Below, piece by piece: positions 11,028-20,946 of a stretch of 64,000 bases of DNA (the stretch's first letter is position 1; each line of letters opens with the position of its first letter). Below the pieces are notes generated by a model. That model was not told the DNA's origin. It ran no database searches and saw only the letters and a program-made list of their open reading frames with translations. The position numbers and the translations under genes were made by a program. The stretch is from Leptobrachium leishanense (taxonomy: Eukaryota; Chordata; Amphibia; Anura; Megophryidae): contig CM019071.1 of the NCBI GenBank assembly GCA_009667805.1, positions 50,916,101-50,980,100 of the forward strand, read 5' to 3'.

Positions 11028-11670
11028 TGAAGGGATTTCACCCTTGATTCCCTTCCCCTACACAGTTAAAACATCCAAAAGCCTTTCTGTATCTAAATAA
11101 TAAAACTCATGTTTTACGCAAGATAACTGTAGTTTAGGAATGCGGCTCACGGCTGTATCTCTGTAAAAGGTCGCGTGTCCTTGCATATTATGTCCTAGTA
11201 TCCTTCCAAGGCAGTAATCAGCTTAAACCATAACAGATAGAAAGGATTGTGGTCACTGTGTCTGCACAGCTAAATTCGCCGAATCTATGATACGTCCTTT
11301 AGATAGCTTGTTTCAAAATGTGCATTTCTCAGAATTTCTGCAAGCGCTTACGTGTGAAAGTAACCAACAATAATTTGTTTATGCCGCATGAGATATGTTA
11401 CCTCCGCCTCAGTGTGTCACGACTGATTAACGTGGTATTTTGTATATGTTGCAAGATGTATGACGTATATTGCTTTTCCACTTGCGTAAGTGGTTTTTAC
11501 AATATAAGGCTAGCGTCTTGAAATATTAAAGGCAGAGAGATTCTGCCAACTGAGCATCGGTTATCTGTCTGTGTTCCTTCTGGTCCAATCTCTCTCCCAG
11601 CGCTGGACGAGTGTTTCCTCTACCGAGTGTCCATCCCACCAAAGGGTCAAGTGACCAGTTAACCCCTTCA
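11028..11670 (+). repeat. Retroviral 5' LTR
   Basis: TG...CA ends with short inverted termini TGAAGGG/CCCTTCA. A TATA-like ACAATATAAGG lies near 11500. The sequence is almost identical to 16467-17109 (one T/G substitution in AAAGGATTGTGG, plus a G and an A indel near 11170-11195). Confidence 0.92.
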
Positions 11671-11672
11671 CT

Positions 11673-11690
11673 TGGAGGCACTGCTGAGAT
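11673..11690 (+). promoter_or_regulatory. Retroviral primer binding site, tRNA-Thr-like
   Basis: TGGAGGCACTGCTGAGAT begins two bases after the LTR. It resembles the complement of a vertebrate tRNA-Thr 3' end, which gives TGGAGGCACCGCTGGGAT, with two differences. The tRNA assignment is from recalled tRNA sequence and is moderate in strength. Confidence 0.55.
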
Positions 11691-12374
11691 CTCCGACAGG
11701 CTCTTCTCATTAACCGGGTGAGTACCATATGTACTCCGGTATGTGACAGAGACCGCTGTGAGATAAAACGAACTCGGGGTTAACACTAAAGTTCTAAAGT
11801 TCTAAAGTTTTAAAGACAATAAGGGAGGTCTGGGACTACCTTATCTAAAGAATCCAAAGACAAAGAGATTGTTATATTTGGGAGGACGCTCGGTGTGGAA
11901 CCTCGTGAATCATTGTTTTATTTGTTTGTTTGTCTATGATTTAAAGTATAAGTGTATGGTATAATCAGGTGAATTAGTAGATGGTAAGACGAACATTCCC
12001 TGACTGTTGTTATATTTTGTCTGTTTGTAACTTGTTTGTATAAAGCATAAGAATATGGGAATAATAATAGTTATAATGAATATCCACCCCCAGAGACAGG
12101 AGAACCATGCAAGGATTATGTAATTAGAGTAGGGGTACAGATAGATACCTGGTAGATCCATGTAGTACCTGGTAGATCCAGAGTTGTGATCCCTTCCCAC
12201 GAGAAGGAGACAACAGTCCATTTCATATGGATATGGTAAAAGGTCTCTGTCTTGGAGACTCAGAAGCATTTCCATATTATGAAAGAGATCCAGAATGGGA
12301 TAAACAGTATATGCAATTAGGAGGAGAACAATGGCTTCTAACCCCAACTCACTGGTAAATGGCGAGATGACCCA

Positions 12375-12698
12375 ATGATTACTCTGTATATACATGGCAA
12401 ATCTATCGCATTTATGGCAGATACAAGTGCAACCACCAGTACTCTGGAGGCTTGTCACTACACGGGTCCCCTTTCTGAGTCAGAACCTTCCACGGGTATC
12501 AATGGCGTATCCACACCTACATACACCACTGTTCCTCTCCTTTTAACCCCCGATGACGGCACAACCTTGTTACAACATTGTTTTACATTTACGATTATCA
12601 AAGATTGCCCTGTTAGCCTACTGGGAAGGGTCTACTGGCTCTTTTACAATTGTCCATACACAACACACCAGATAGCATCCACATTGAAAGCTCGGTGA
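12375..12698 (+). pseudogene. Retroviral aspartic protease remnant
   Basis: The frame contains GKSIAFMADTSATTSTLEAC, the retroviral protease active-site region. The family normally has Asp-Thr/Ser-Gly-Ala; here the Gly position is Ser, which should impair catalysis. The later hydrophobic CPVSLLGR matches the C-terminal LLGRD-like strand. The frame overlaps the RT frame, so a shift separates them. Confidence 0.72.
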
Positions 12699-13744
12699 TA
12701 CCCATTCTATGCAGGACACGTCACTTTTTTCTAACCACAGACACCGCGCCCCCTGAATGGAAGGAGTTCACCTCCCTATGGTCCCAAGGTCCTTTCGACA
12801 CCGGAATGATACCATGCACCCCTTATAAGGCCCGAGTGCACACGAATGTTGACCCCGTATACCAAAAACAGTACCCGTTGTCCCAAGAAAAGATTGAGGG
12901 TATCAGACCTATGCTGCAACAGTTTTTGACAGACGGTATCCTGGAAGAGGTTGTGTCCCCCTTTTCCACCCCCATCAACCCTGTCCGCAAACCCGATGGG
13001 TCGGTTAGGTTTGTCCAAGACCTGCGCGCCATTAACTCACTGATAATCCCCATTGCTCCCATAGTTCCTGACGTTACAACGCTTCTTTCCTCTGCTCCCG
13101 CAACACACAGTCATTTCACAGTCATCGACCTAAAGAACGCATTTTTTAGCATTCCTGTGGACCCTGACACGGCACTACTATTTGTTTTTTCTTTTGAGGG
13201 TTGTTAGTATACACGGAAGCGCCTCCCTCAGGGGTATATTAATGCCCCAGTGGTTTTTGCCATCGTGCTTCAAACCGCTTTAATATCGTGGCACCCCAGC
13301 CAAGGTTCAGTCCTGCTACAGTACGTGGACGATCTCCTCCTCTGTAGACCATCAGGCGAAGCCGCCAAGGCTGACGGACTGTCACTCCTACAATGGTTAC
13401 AAGATTGTGGTCATAAGGTTTCACTTGAAAAATTACAATGGTGTCAAACACAGGTTGAATATCTAGGTTTTGTTTTACGGCAGGGGGAAAGGAGTATCAG
13501 TCACAAAAGGATCCAGTCTGTTATGGGCCTGGTCACCCCAAGTACCAGAAAAGAAATGCTATCTTTCCTGGGAATGATAAACTACTGTAGACAATGGATA
13601 CCTGACTGCTCCTACTATGATAACATCCTGAGACAACACACTGTGGGGAACCCAGGCAAGCTCACCTGGACCCCTGAAATGACAAACGCATATAATGCTC
13701 TTAAAGAACGCTTTTATGTCCAGTCCAGCCTTGGGGCTCCCTGA
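12650..13744 (+). pseudogene. Retroviral reverse transcriptase with in-frame stop
   Basis: Motifs in order: QYPLSQEKIEGIRPMLQQFL, GILEEVVSPFSTPINPVRKP, VRFVQDLRAINSLI, FTVIDLKNAFFSIPV, then LLQYVDDLLLCRPSG (catalytic YVDD) and QVEYLGFVLRQG. The first catalytic Asp is in the VIDLKNAF block. A TAG at 13205-13207 interrupts the frame, and the frame ends with a TGA at 13742-13744 where a shift precedes the next block. The similarity is to gamma/epsilon retroviral RT. Confidence 0.88.
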
Positions 13745-13764
13745 TTACATGTTACTATTTTTAT

Positions 13765-14256
13765 TTGTTTGCAAGGGACAACTGTAAAACCATGGCCGGC
13801 GTTCTCACCCAGGAACACGGGGGCCGCTTGCGTCCCATAGCTTTTTTCTCTAAAGTCATGCCAACTCCAGTCCAAGGTATGCCCTCTTGCCTACGCTCTC
13901 TGGTAGCTAGCTCGATGGCGGTGCAAATGGCTACTCAGTTCACCTTAGGACATGAAACCCACTTGCACACCTCCCATGACGTACTAACCCTCCTCAAAGG
14001 TATACACACCCACCATATGACATCACAAAGACTCTCAGGCTATGAAGTGACTCTTCTCAGCAACCCGACCCTACATATCGAGTATAGTTTCTCCATTGTA
14101 GGTCCTTCCGCTATCCTTAACGCCCTCCTAGGACTCAAGGATATTGATGACAAAACACCCCCCGACATGACTGCCTCCTTACCATTGACTCTGATACATC
14201 CCCCCGCCCAGACATGTGCACAACCCCCGTTCCAAAAGCCTTTATGTATCTCGTAG
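13765..14256 (+). pseudogene. Retroviral RT connection region
   Basis: The segment includes VLTQEHGGRLRPIAFFSKVM, then a HETHLHTSHDVLTLL block. This is the thumb and connection segment between RT and RNase H in gamma-type pol. It is in a different frame from the RT core and from the RNase H block that follows. Confidence 0.8.
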
Positions 14257-14558
14257 ACGGTTTATGTACCCGTCCCACAGACACCACCTACCATGCAGGT
14301 TATGCCATAGTCTCCCTGCCTAATATTATCCACGAGGCAGAACCTATCCCCTACCGCTCTGCACAAGCTGCCGAGCTCATTGCTCTCACACGCGCTTGCA
14401 TTCTGTACACAGGTATGCCCGTTACTATCTACACTGATTCTAAATACGCCTTCGGCGTTGTCCACGACCATGGTAAGATATGGCAGAAACGCGGCTACGT
14501 AGCAGCGGATGGTAAACCATATCACACTCATCCCTTGTGGATGATATCTCCTAAGTGA
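14214..14558 (+). pseudogene. Retroviral RNase H
   Basis: Acidic catalytic positions are visible in MYLVDGLCT (Asp), AAELIALTRAC (Glu) and VTIYTDSKYAFGVVHDHGKI (Asp). These are the D-E-D signature of retroviral RNase H. The frame ends at a TGA after LWMISPK. The last RNase H segment, with HCRAHTRNND and ADMAAKRAA, continues in the next frame. Confidence 0.85.
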
Positions 14559-14562
14559 CCTC

Positions 14563-15315
14563 ATGCTCCCCTCTGCCCTCACTGTTCTGCACTGTAGAGC
14601 ACACACACGTAACAATGATGTTGTCCCCCAGGGGACCGAGTTAGCTGACATGGCTGCTAAACGTGCGGCCTCCACCGGCAACAGCCACCTACACTTTCCC
14701 ATGTTAAAACCCCTTTCTATTTCTAATGAGTTTCTCTTCTGTGAGCTACAGCGGTACGCCATAGACACAGAGTTAGAAGACTGGTGCTATCCCACTCTAC
14801 ACAAAAATTTCACCTCTGGTTTGATTACCAAGGACGGTAAAGTATGCATACCCCAATCCAGTGCCACACTTTTCATTGATCAATTTCACGGCGCCAGTCA
14901 CCACAGCATCAACACTACCAAACGGTTGCTTGAGTCTCATTTTTATATCACTGATTTTCTAGCCCTCACGAAGGATTATGTTTCCCGCTGTCTCACTTGT
15001 CTTCGCAACCACCCCAACAACCCTCCCTGTATCGCACATCAGCATCTAGAGTACCCCACGACTTTTTTCACACATCTGCAGATTGGTTTCACACGTATCC
15101 CCAGGGTTGCTGGTAGGGCTCAGGAGTACGCACTTGTCATGGTAGACATGTTCTCCCGCTGGCCAGAAGTATTTCCCACTAGGGCAGAGGATGCCAAAAC
15201 AGTGGTTCGTATTTTGGCTCGAGAAGTAATTCCCCGGTGGGGGATTCCTCTCCAGCTCAATTCTGACAGAGGCCCCGCATTTACCTCCCTCCAGATTGAC
15301 ATAGAGCCTTTGTAA
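14563..15315 (+). pseudogene. RNase H tail and integrase N-terminal and core regions
   Basis: After the RNase H tail comes an HHCC-type zinc region (FHGASHHSINTTK and VSRCLTCLRNHP). The core follows with LQIGFTRIPRV and LQLNSDRGPAFTS. In active retroviral integrases the first block has Asp where Gly is seen here; the second Asp is kept. The frame stops at TAA 15313-15315 soon after. DNA joining by this protein is not expected. Confidence 0.85.
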
Positions 15316-15325
15316 GGCCCTTCAG

Positions 15326-15960
15326 GTGGACTGGAAGTATCATATCCCTTGGCACACGCAGAGTTCTGGCCTTGTCAAGCGCATGAACCGAGCAAACAAA
15401 GATTGTCTGCGGAAAGCTACGGGGGGCACCTTTCATAACTGGAAGTCTGTCCTCCCGATAGTTTTGGCGGAAATCCGTATGTCCGTCAATCGGAATACTG
15501 GGTTTTCTCCACTTGAGATCCTAATGGGTAGACCGTTCCCCAGCCCCTGGGCCCGTCATCAGGTACTCACTGACCTCGGGGACCTCCAGCAGGTTAGGGA
15601 TGAGTATGTCAGACAGTTGATTACTTCTTTGAAAAAACCACCAGAGACGAAGTTACGTTCAGATCTCTTTCCCAGGTACACCGACCCATCCTTTCCAGGA
15701 GGGGGACCGGATCCTCCTCAAGCACCTACAGGAGGGGAAACGTCCCGAGGATTTCGCCTACGGACCTCCCACCACTATTGTCGCCTTCACCAGAACCGCC
15801 ATTCTACGGAGGCCAGCCCCACCTGGATCCATGTTTCCCGTGCCCAGCTAGTGCCTCCGAAAGACAAAGAGAAAGACAAAGAGAAAGACAAAGCCAAAGA
15901 CAAAGCCAAAGACAAAGCCAAAGGAAAGTCAAGCCCACGACAGCACCAAAGAGGTACTAG
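15326..15960 (+). pseudogene. Integrase C-terminal part with lysine-rich repeat tail
   Basis: HTQSSGLVKRMNRANKDCL is the third catalytic block; the family Glu is Lys here, a second loss in the DDE triad. NTGFSPLEILMGRPF and WIHVSRAQLVPP are normal C-terminal integrase motifs. A run of 12-bp units encodes alternating DKEK and DKAK at 15855-15925. At least two frameshifts lie between 15650 and 15830. Confidence 0.8.
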
Positions 15961-16013
15961 CGGTCACCCCAGAACCCGATAACGGGGACCTAAAGGTCCC
16001 GACCTCCTACGCC

Positions 16014-16193
16014 ATGATGGGACAAAGGGAGAGTATCGAGACCTCCGAAGATACAGAACCGCCAACTACGGCCCATACCCCTAGACCGGATGATGACACA
16101 CCCCATGCCACCCAGCCTCACCAGTCATCCACTGGTTGGGTGGACACTATTATCATGTACCTTCTTTTGGCCCTTTTTGCATCCCTACGTTGA
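16014..16193 (+). CDS. Small open frame, acidic with C-terminal hydrophobic segment (possible env leader remnant)
   Basis: A 59-codon frame starts at ATG 16014. Its first forty residues are acidic and Pro/Thr-rich. It ends with WVDTIIMYLLLALFASLR and a stop, a single membrane-like segment. It lies downstream of integrase, where env normally starts, so it may be the remains of an env leader. No surface or fusion protein sequence follows before the purine tract. It may also be chance. Confidence 0.35.
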   Translation: MMGQRESIETSEDTEPPTTAHTPRPDDDTPHATQPHQSSTGWVDTIIMYLLLALFASLR

Positions 16194-16450
16194 TCCTCAC
16201 CAATAGACGATTATGTTGCCCTCCGCTGACACATACGCAACCTCTCCAATCTCCAATGACAGGGAAACGATCTAGTGGGATGCTACCACAACCAGGAGCA
16301 CCCGGAGTAGATGCATTTGCGTGTTACCCCTTCCGCAAATGATATTTCCCACTATTCCGATGTGCTCCACTTGACGTATGTGAGGTTTCCTGGTGAAATC
16401 CCATATGTCACCGTCTCGCTAGATTTATCATATGTTCTTAATTAACATAT

Positions 16451-16466
16451 GAGGAAAAGAGGGGAT
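16451..16466 (+). promoter_or_regulatory. Polypurine tract of the retrovirus
   Basis: GAGGAAAAGAGGGGAT lies directly before the 3' LTR start at 16467. A purine run at this place is the plus-strand primer in retroviruses. Confidence 0.8.
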
Positions 16467-17109
16467 TGAAGGGATTTCACCCTTGATTCCCTTCCCCTAC
16501 ACAGTTAAAACATCCAAAAGCCTTTCTGTATCTAAATAATAAAACTCATGTTTTACGCAAGATAACTGTAGTTTAGGAATGCGGCTCACGGCTGTATCTC
16601 TGTAAAAGTCGCGTGTCCTTGCATATTAATGTCCTAGTATCCTTCCAAGGCAGTAATCAGCTTAAACCATAACAGATAGAAAGGATGGTGGTCACTGTGT
16701 CTGCACAGCTAAATTCGCCGAATCTATGATACGTCCTTTAGATAGCTTGTTTCAAAATGTGCATTTCTCAGAATTTCTGCAAGCGCTTACGTGTGAAAGT
16801 AACCAACAATAATTTGTTTATGCCGCATGAGATATGTTACCTCCGCCTCAGTGTGTCACGACTGATTAACGTGGTATTTTGTATATGTTGCAAGATGTAT
16901 GACGTATATTGCTTTTCCACTTGCGTAAGTGGTTTTTACAATATAAGGCTAGCGTCTTGAAATATTAAAGGCAGAGAGATTCTGCCAACTGAGCATCGGT
17001 TATCTGTCTGTGTTCCTTCTGGTCCAATCTCTCTCCCAGCGCTGGACGAGTGTTTCCTCTACCGAGTGTCCATCCCACCAAAGGGTCAAGTGACCAGTTA
17101 ACCCCTTCA
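16467..17109 (+). repeat. Retroviral 3' LTR
   Basis: 643 bp, nearly identical to 11028-11670, ending CCCCTTCA at 17109 and followed by the CTCCC duplication. Confidence 0.92.
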
Positions 17110-17222
17110 CTCCCCGCCCCTTGATCACATGACTAACTGTTAACTGTTTCCTAACATGCAGAATGAACTAGGCATAACTATAATACACTTAATACATAAC
17201 ATGAAGCATACACATCATTACA
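17110..17222 (-). repeat. Gypsy 5' LTR, outer part
   Basis: After the second CTCCC (17110-17114), minus-strand LTR sequence resumes and ends at 17222. Its minus-strand start is TGTAATGATGTG. Together with 10933-11027 it gives TG...CA ends. Confidence 0.65.
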
Positions 17223-17879
17223 GAGGGGGCCATGTCACAGGACCCAGCCCAAATTGACCTCCAACTGTGCAGGTGAATGTATTGTATTCACTTACTCTAC
17301 TGTTTAGCACTCCAAATCTAGCTTAGAGATCCCCTCACCTTGATCTCTGACATGCAGAGAAAGTTTTGATTGACAAAGGAGGGTCGTTTCCTGGTTGCCA
17401 TGGAGTTGGACATTATCAGTGCAGTGAAGCCCCATAGTGTGAATGTGATGTGATAATAGGACCATGACCTGGTGTGTTTATTAATCCAACCCATGTGCAG
17501 CCCCAGGAGAGATACAACCACTGGGAAATCAAAGCTGCAGCCAGCTTGTCCAAGGATTCAGTGAAGCAGGTACAGCAAGTTGTGATTTTAAACACAGCTT
17601 TGTGTGTCAGGCCTGCAATAGTACCTGGAAATACACATTTGGGTAAGAATGGGCGTGAGTGGTTATATTTTTTTGTAAATATGGACACATGGCCGGTGAT
17701 CCCACACTTCATTTTTATTAAGGGCTTGACCCTGCACACAATCCCAACACACACCCTCTCATTCCGCATAGATACACACAATGATCCCATCACACACCCT
17801 CTCATTCCATACAGATACATACCCTCTCATTCCATAAAGATTCACACAATCCCATCACACACACACACTTGTTTAATGA
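17223..17879. other. Unassigned sequence
   Basis: No open frame with recognisable motifs was seen. Positions 17720-17880 are rich in CACACA, TCCCATCACACACCCTCTC and similar short repeats. It may be the flank of the Gypsy insertion or an older unrecognised repeat. Confidence 0.5.
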
Positions 17880-18075
17880 GATGAGTGGGGGGTGTTTAAT
17901 GAGATGAGTGGGGGGCTGTTTAATAAGATGAGTGGAGGGGGTTTAATGAGATGAGTGGGGGGTGTTTAATGACACGATGAGTAGAGGGGGTTTAATGAGA
18001 TGAGTAGGGGTGTTTATTGACATGAAGATTGGGGGGTTAATGAGATGAGGGGGGGGGTGTTTAATGAAATGAAGG
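17880..18075 (+). repeat. Tandem repeat, TTTAATGAGATGAGTGGGG unit
   Basis: Seven or so degenerate units of about 23-30 bp based on GTTTAATGAGATGAGTGGGG occur in a row. Confidence 0.85.
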
Positions 18076-18151
18076 GGCGTGTCACATTTAAATTAGGGGG
18101 TGCACGAGTTTAGTCAGGCCTAGGGAAGCACAAAACCTAAATACACCACTG
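18076..18151 (-). mobile_element. hAT-like terminus (CAGTGGTGTATTTAGG end)
   Basis: The block ends CCTAAATACACCACTG. Its complement, CAGTGGTGTATTTAGGTTTT, is a common vertebrate hAT terminus. The other end and the 8-bp duplication were not found, so the limits are uncertain; the preceding tandem repeat may be part of it. Confidence 0.55.
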
Positions 18152-18159
18152 GTCATCGG

Positions 18160-18470
18160 GTGGACAGGGATCCCTGGACATTTTTGCTCCACCGCTCTCA
18201 GGAGGTTATGCCCCCACTGGAAAATAAACCCCTCCATAGGATTGCGCTGGCAGCGTGGAGAGCCGTGGCAAAACAATGGACAGCGCCCACCCTCCCCTCT
18301 TTGGAGAGGGTGTGGATTAATATATGGGAAGCCATGGTGATGGACAGATTGACAGCAATTGTTCATGACACCATGCATCTGGTTGACCGAGTCTGGACCC
18401 CTTGGCTGGAGTACGAGCCTGTCTAGGGCGTCCATGGATAGTCGGTTTGGGCTCTCCAGTGATACCGATC
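18160..18470 (+). pseudogene. L1-like LINE ORF2, extreme C-terminal fragment
   Basis: The plus frame encodes DPWTFLLHRSQEVMPPLENK, RIALAAWRAVAKQW, LPSLERVWINIWEAM and VDRVWTPWLEYEPV. This pattern matches the C-terminus of L1/Tx1-type ORF2 proteins in frogs. A TAG follows at 18424-18426 and the LINE 3' region seems to run to about 18470. It abuts the hAT end at 18151. Confidence 0.65.
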
Positions 18471-18536
18471 ATGTGATTGTGGTTAGAAATGTTGCCCCCC
18501 CTTCTATGGGCTATATTACAAAGCTGGTGCTAACTG

Positions 18537-18605
18537 AACCAGAGCTGTTGTAAACTTAAAACCTCCATAAGCTATAATGGCTCTAAGTTTACAACAGCTC
18601 TGGTT
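18537..18605. repeat. Hairpin with 22-bp arms
   Basis: AACCAGAGCTGTTGTAAACT is followed about 20 bases later by its complement TAAGTTTACAACAGCTCTGG. The arms appear perfect. It stands just outside the BEL insertion site. Confidence 0.8.
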
Positions 18606-18647
18606 AAGTTAGAACTCCTCAGAGTTCCTAAACTTTAGGTTCCTTAG

Positions 18648-19102
18648 TATTCTGACTCCGATCGTTGTATAGCGATTTATCCCTTGCAGAGACCTCTATG
18701 CCTGGCCTGTATAAGTAGATGCAATCACCGAGGACAATCCTTATCAGATAGCTGAACTCACCAAAACACTGTTACTTTCCACGACTTGCTTTATTCCATA
18801 TATCAGGTTACAGCAGATCACAGGATACAGCAGATGATGGAATGATAGGTCAAAAGATGATACTGTCCGTAGCTTGCGATAATGAAGAGACATATGCTGC
18901 TAGATAACTGCACCATGCTACAGCTCTTACTCAGAAAGAAGGGTGGAACTTCACACACACAGGAAGTGCATCATCATAAAGCGAGGGAAAAAAGAGAAAA
19001 CATGTACAATACAGAAAGACCACTAGGTGGCAGCATAAGGCAGCATAGGACTATCTATACAATATAAATCCCCATCTAAATAAATATAACTGTAACAGCA
19101 CA
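18648..19102 (-). repeat. BEL 3' LTR
   Basis: Plus-strand ends are TATTCTGACTCCGATCG and CTGTAACAGCACA. The minus strand thus starts TGTGCTGTTACAG. Nearly identical to 23687-24152 but lacking a 10-bp GTTTTGTGCG segment. Confidence 0.88.
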
Positions 19103-19213
19103 CTCCCCGTCTGGCATTGAAAATGTCACTATATATAAACATCATAACGGTAGTTATGCAAGCGTAAATAACGACAGTGTAATGTGCTAGATGTCTTGAA
19201 AACCTAAGTAAGT

Positions 19214-19471
19214 TCAGTCTCCAAGCGGTAAGAGCAAAACAAGTTCCGTGATAGGTCTGATAAAAGTCTTTACAGTTCCTTGTCTTGCGACCTTCACCTC
19301 CACCTTACGTACCTTACCATCATCGCTAGAGATGCTCTTTTTAATAAGTCCCATAGGCCACTCTATCCTTTCGGCTTGCTGGTCCTTGAGGAGAACGAGA
19401 TCTCCAACTTGAACGTTCGGTTTCAGGCATTGCCATTTCCTGCGTCCTTGCAGAGTGGAAAGATACTCCAT
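19214..19471 (-). pseudogene. BEL integrase C-terminal domain (DUF5641-like)
   Basis: MEYLSTLQGRRKWQ, VQVGDLVLLKDQQAERIEWP and a short IRPITELVLLLP end match the C-terminal domain that follows BEL integrase. The zinc and DDE core that should precede it are not found between this block and RNase H. Confidence 0.78.
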
Positions 19472-19545
19472 CTTCCAACGATTCCAGAAGCAGTTGGCAA
19501 GGTGTTGTACTCACTTCCACTGGTTGTAGCACATTTTTTCTGTCT

Positions 19546-20140
19546 TTAAAGTTTCCAGGTGGAACAGGAACAGTCCCGAGTTTCTGGGTAAGAAGAGTAG
19601 CTGGAGTAAGGATGGTTGGGTTCTCTGGATCTGTAGACACTGTCTGGAACAAGTGGTCTAGAACTGATTATGGCAGATGCTTCTCGCGATAGAGAAACGT
19701 TCAAAGCGTTGACAGCCCAAGACGAGTCTTTGTGCAGTTCTGGTGACAAGAGGAGTTTTGACCTCAGGAGGAATATCTGGATCTTCGTCAGGATTTTGAA
19801 GACCAAAGACGTCAGCTGTTGTGTCTTCTGGATGATCCAGCAGGAATTCCGGACCTTGTGGTAGGCGACAGCTGCTATGGCATCAGAAGATGCATCTGAG
19901 AAGATGTGAAGTTCCTTTCTCTGACTTGTAGCAAGAGAAGCTGAAGTGTAGCAGCGTGTGGCGACTGGCAGCCTTCCGAACCTCATGAGTACATCTACGA
20001 GGTTGTTGGTCAGGTTAGGACCAGTGAGAAAAAACATCGTTCCGGGATATGCCTTGGTGCTTGGCACTGGAGTCAAATACTACCCTGATTTGATTTGGCT
20101 TACGTGGATGATACACTCCGAAGAAAGGCAGCTACCAGCA
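19546..20140 (-). pseudogene. BEL RT/RNase H remnant with core deletion
   Basis: FFLTGPNLTNNLVDVLMRFG is the early RT motif. It is followed almost directly by RCYTSASLATSQRKELHIFS and DASSDAIAAVAYHKV of RNase H. The whole RT palm, including the catalytic YxDD block, is missing between them. Later codons are scrambled by stops. Confidence 0.8.
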
Positions 20141-20917
20141 CTCCTCATGTTCTCGGAGAGGCGGAGCTGACTCAGCGTGATTATTGTCAAAGATCCTTTT
20201 CATAAAGGCGATGAAATGGTCCTTCATTTCAGGTCTGTTCTTTAGTGTTCGTTGTAGTGACTTGACTCTGGATAAAGCCTGTTCACGATTGTTTGGGAGT
20301 TTGACCCTTGCAGCACGAAGAGGTAATGGTGCTACCCAGCTGTTAGACTCATCCTTGAAGAATTCTTTGTCCATTACTTTGATGAATTCTCTGTCTTCAA
20401 CTGACAAAGCTGTTTTGTTGTCATCACTTGTAGTACAAAACACTGTGGTACCTAGTTTGTCATCACAGAGGATAGGAGTGACGTCGGACACGCAGATGAT
20501 GTCAAGAGGCTTCTCCTTTACGTCATAATGGTGAGGACACGGTTTGAAGTGGGATACACATCCGTTTCCTAACACGTGCGTTTTGAAGGAGTGGATCTCC
20601 GATGACGTGTGCATTTTATCCAAGCATACATTGCCCACTATTACCCAGCCCAGGTCAAGTCTTTGTGCATAAGGGGCATCGTCAGGTCCGTTGCACTGTT
20701 CCCGTACTTTATGTACTCTGAGAATGTCTCTTCCTAGCAGGACCAAGATTTCAGCATTCATGTCCATTACTGGAATCTCATCTACAAGATGCCTTAAGTG
20801 CGGATGGTGATATGCAGCCTCTGGAGTAGGAATCTCTTCCCTTTCGTCTGGTATCTGGTCACATTCAACTAATGTTGGTAGGAGTATTCCCTCTCTCCCC
20901 TTGACGTGAGAGACCAT
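20132..20917 (-). pseudogene. BEL protease tail and pre-RT region
   Basis: EILVLLGRDILRVHKVREQ and YAQRLDLGWVIVGNVCL are typical of the BEL protease to RT linker. WVAPLPLRAARVKLPNNREQ, then FIAFMKRIFDNNHAESAPP, mark the start of the RT. The frame shifts near 20140, where the first RT motifs begin. Confidence 0.82.
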
Positions 20918-20946
20918 AAACCCGTTGGCCCTTCTGCCGAAAGTCT

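Larger units (their letters stand above)
11028..17109 (+). mobile_element. Endogenous retrovirus, class-I-like, defective provirus
   Basis: Two 643-bp LTRs (11028-11670 and 16467-17109) begin TGAAGGGATTTCACC and end AACCCCTTCA. The provirus has a 5-bp duplication CTCCC (11023-11027, 17110-17114). A tRNA-type primer site follows the 5' LTR, and a purine tract precedes the 3' LTR. Between them are protease, RT, RNase H and integrase on the plus strand. Pol similarity is to gamma/epsilon-type retroviruses. Gag is absent or unrecognisable in the 700 bp before protease, and no env body is seen. By eye the LTRs differ by one substitution and two single-base indels, so the insertion is young, yet pol is multiply broken. 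Confidence 0.9.
8265..17222 (-). mobile_element. Ty3/Gypsy retrotransposon, 5' portion (LTR, gag, PR, RT, RNase H)
   Basis: Reading the minus strand from 17222 there is a short LTR (TGTAATGATG to TTCATCACA, interrupted by the retrovirus at 11028-17109). It is followed directly by a TGGTACCAGAAG primer-binding-like site, gag, a CCHC knuckle, protease, RT and RNase H. The order gag-PR-RT-RH and the RT motifs fit Ty3/Gypsy. Sequence stops at 8265, where hAT elements were inserted. Integrase and the 3' LTR would lie upstream of the window. The coding parts contain frameshifts and stops. Confidence 0.85.

Noticed and set aside
15560..15990. Independent gene downstream of integrase
   Set aside because: The translation continues integrase C-terminal motifs across frameshifts.
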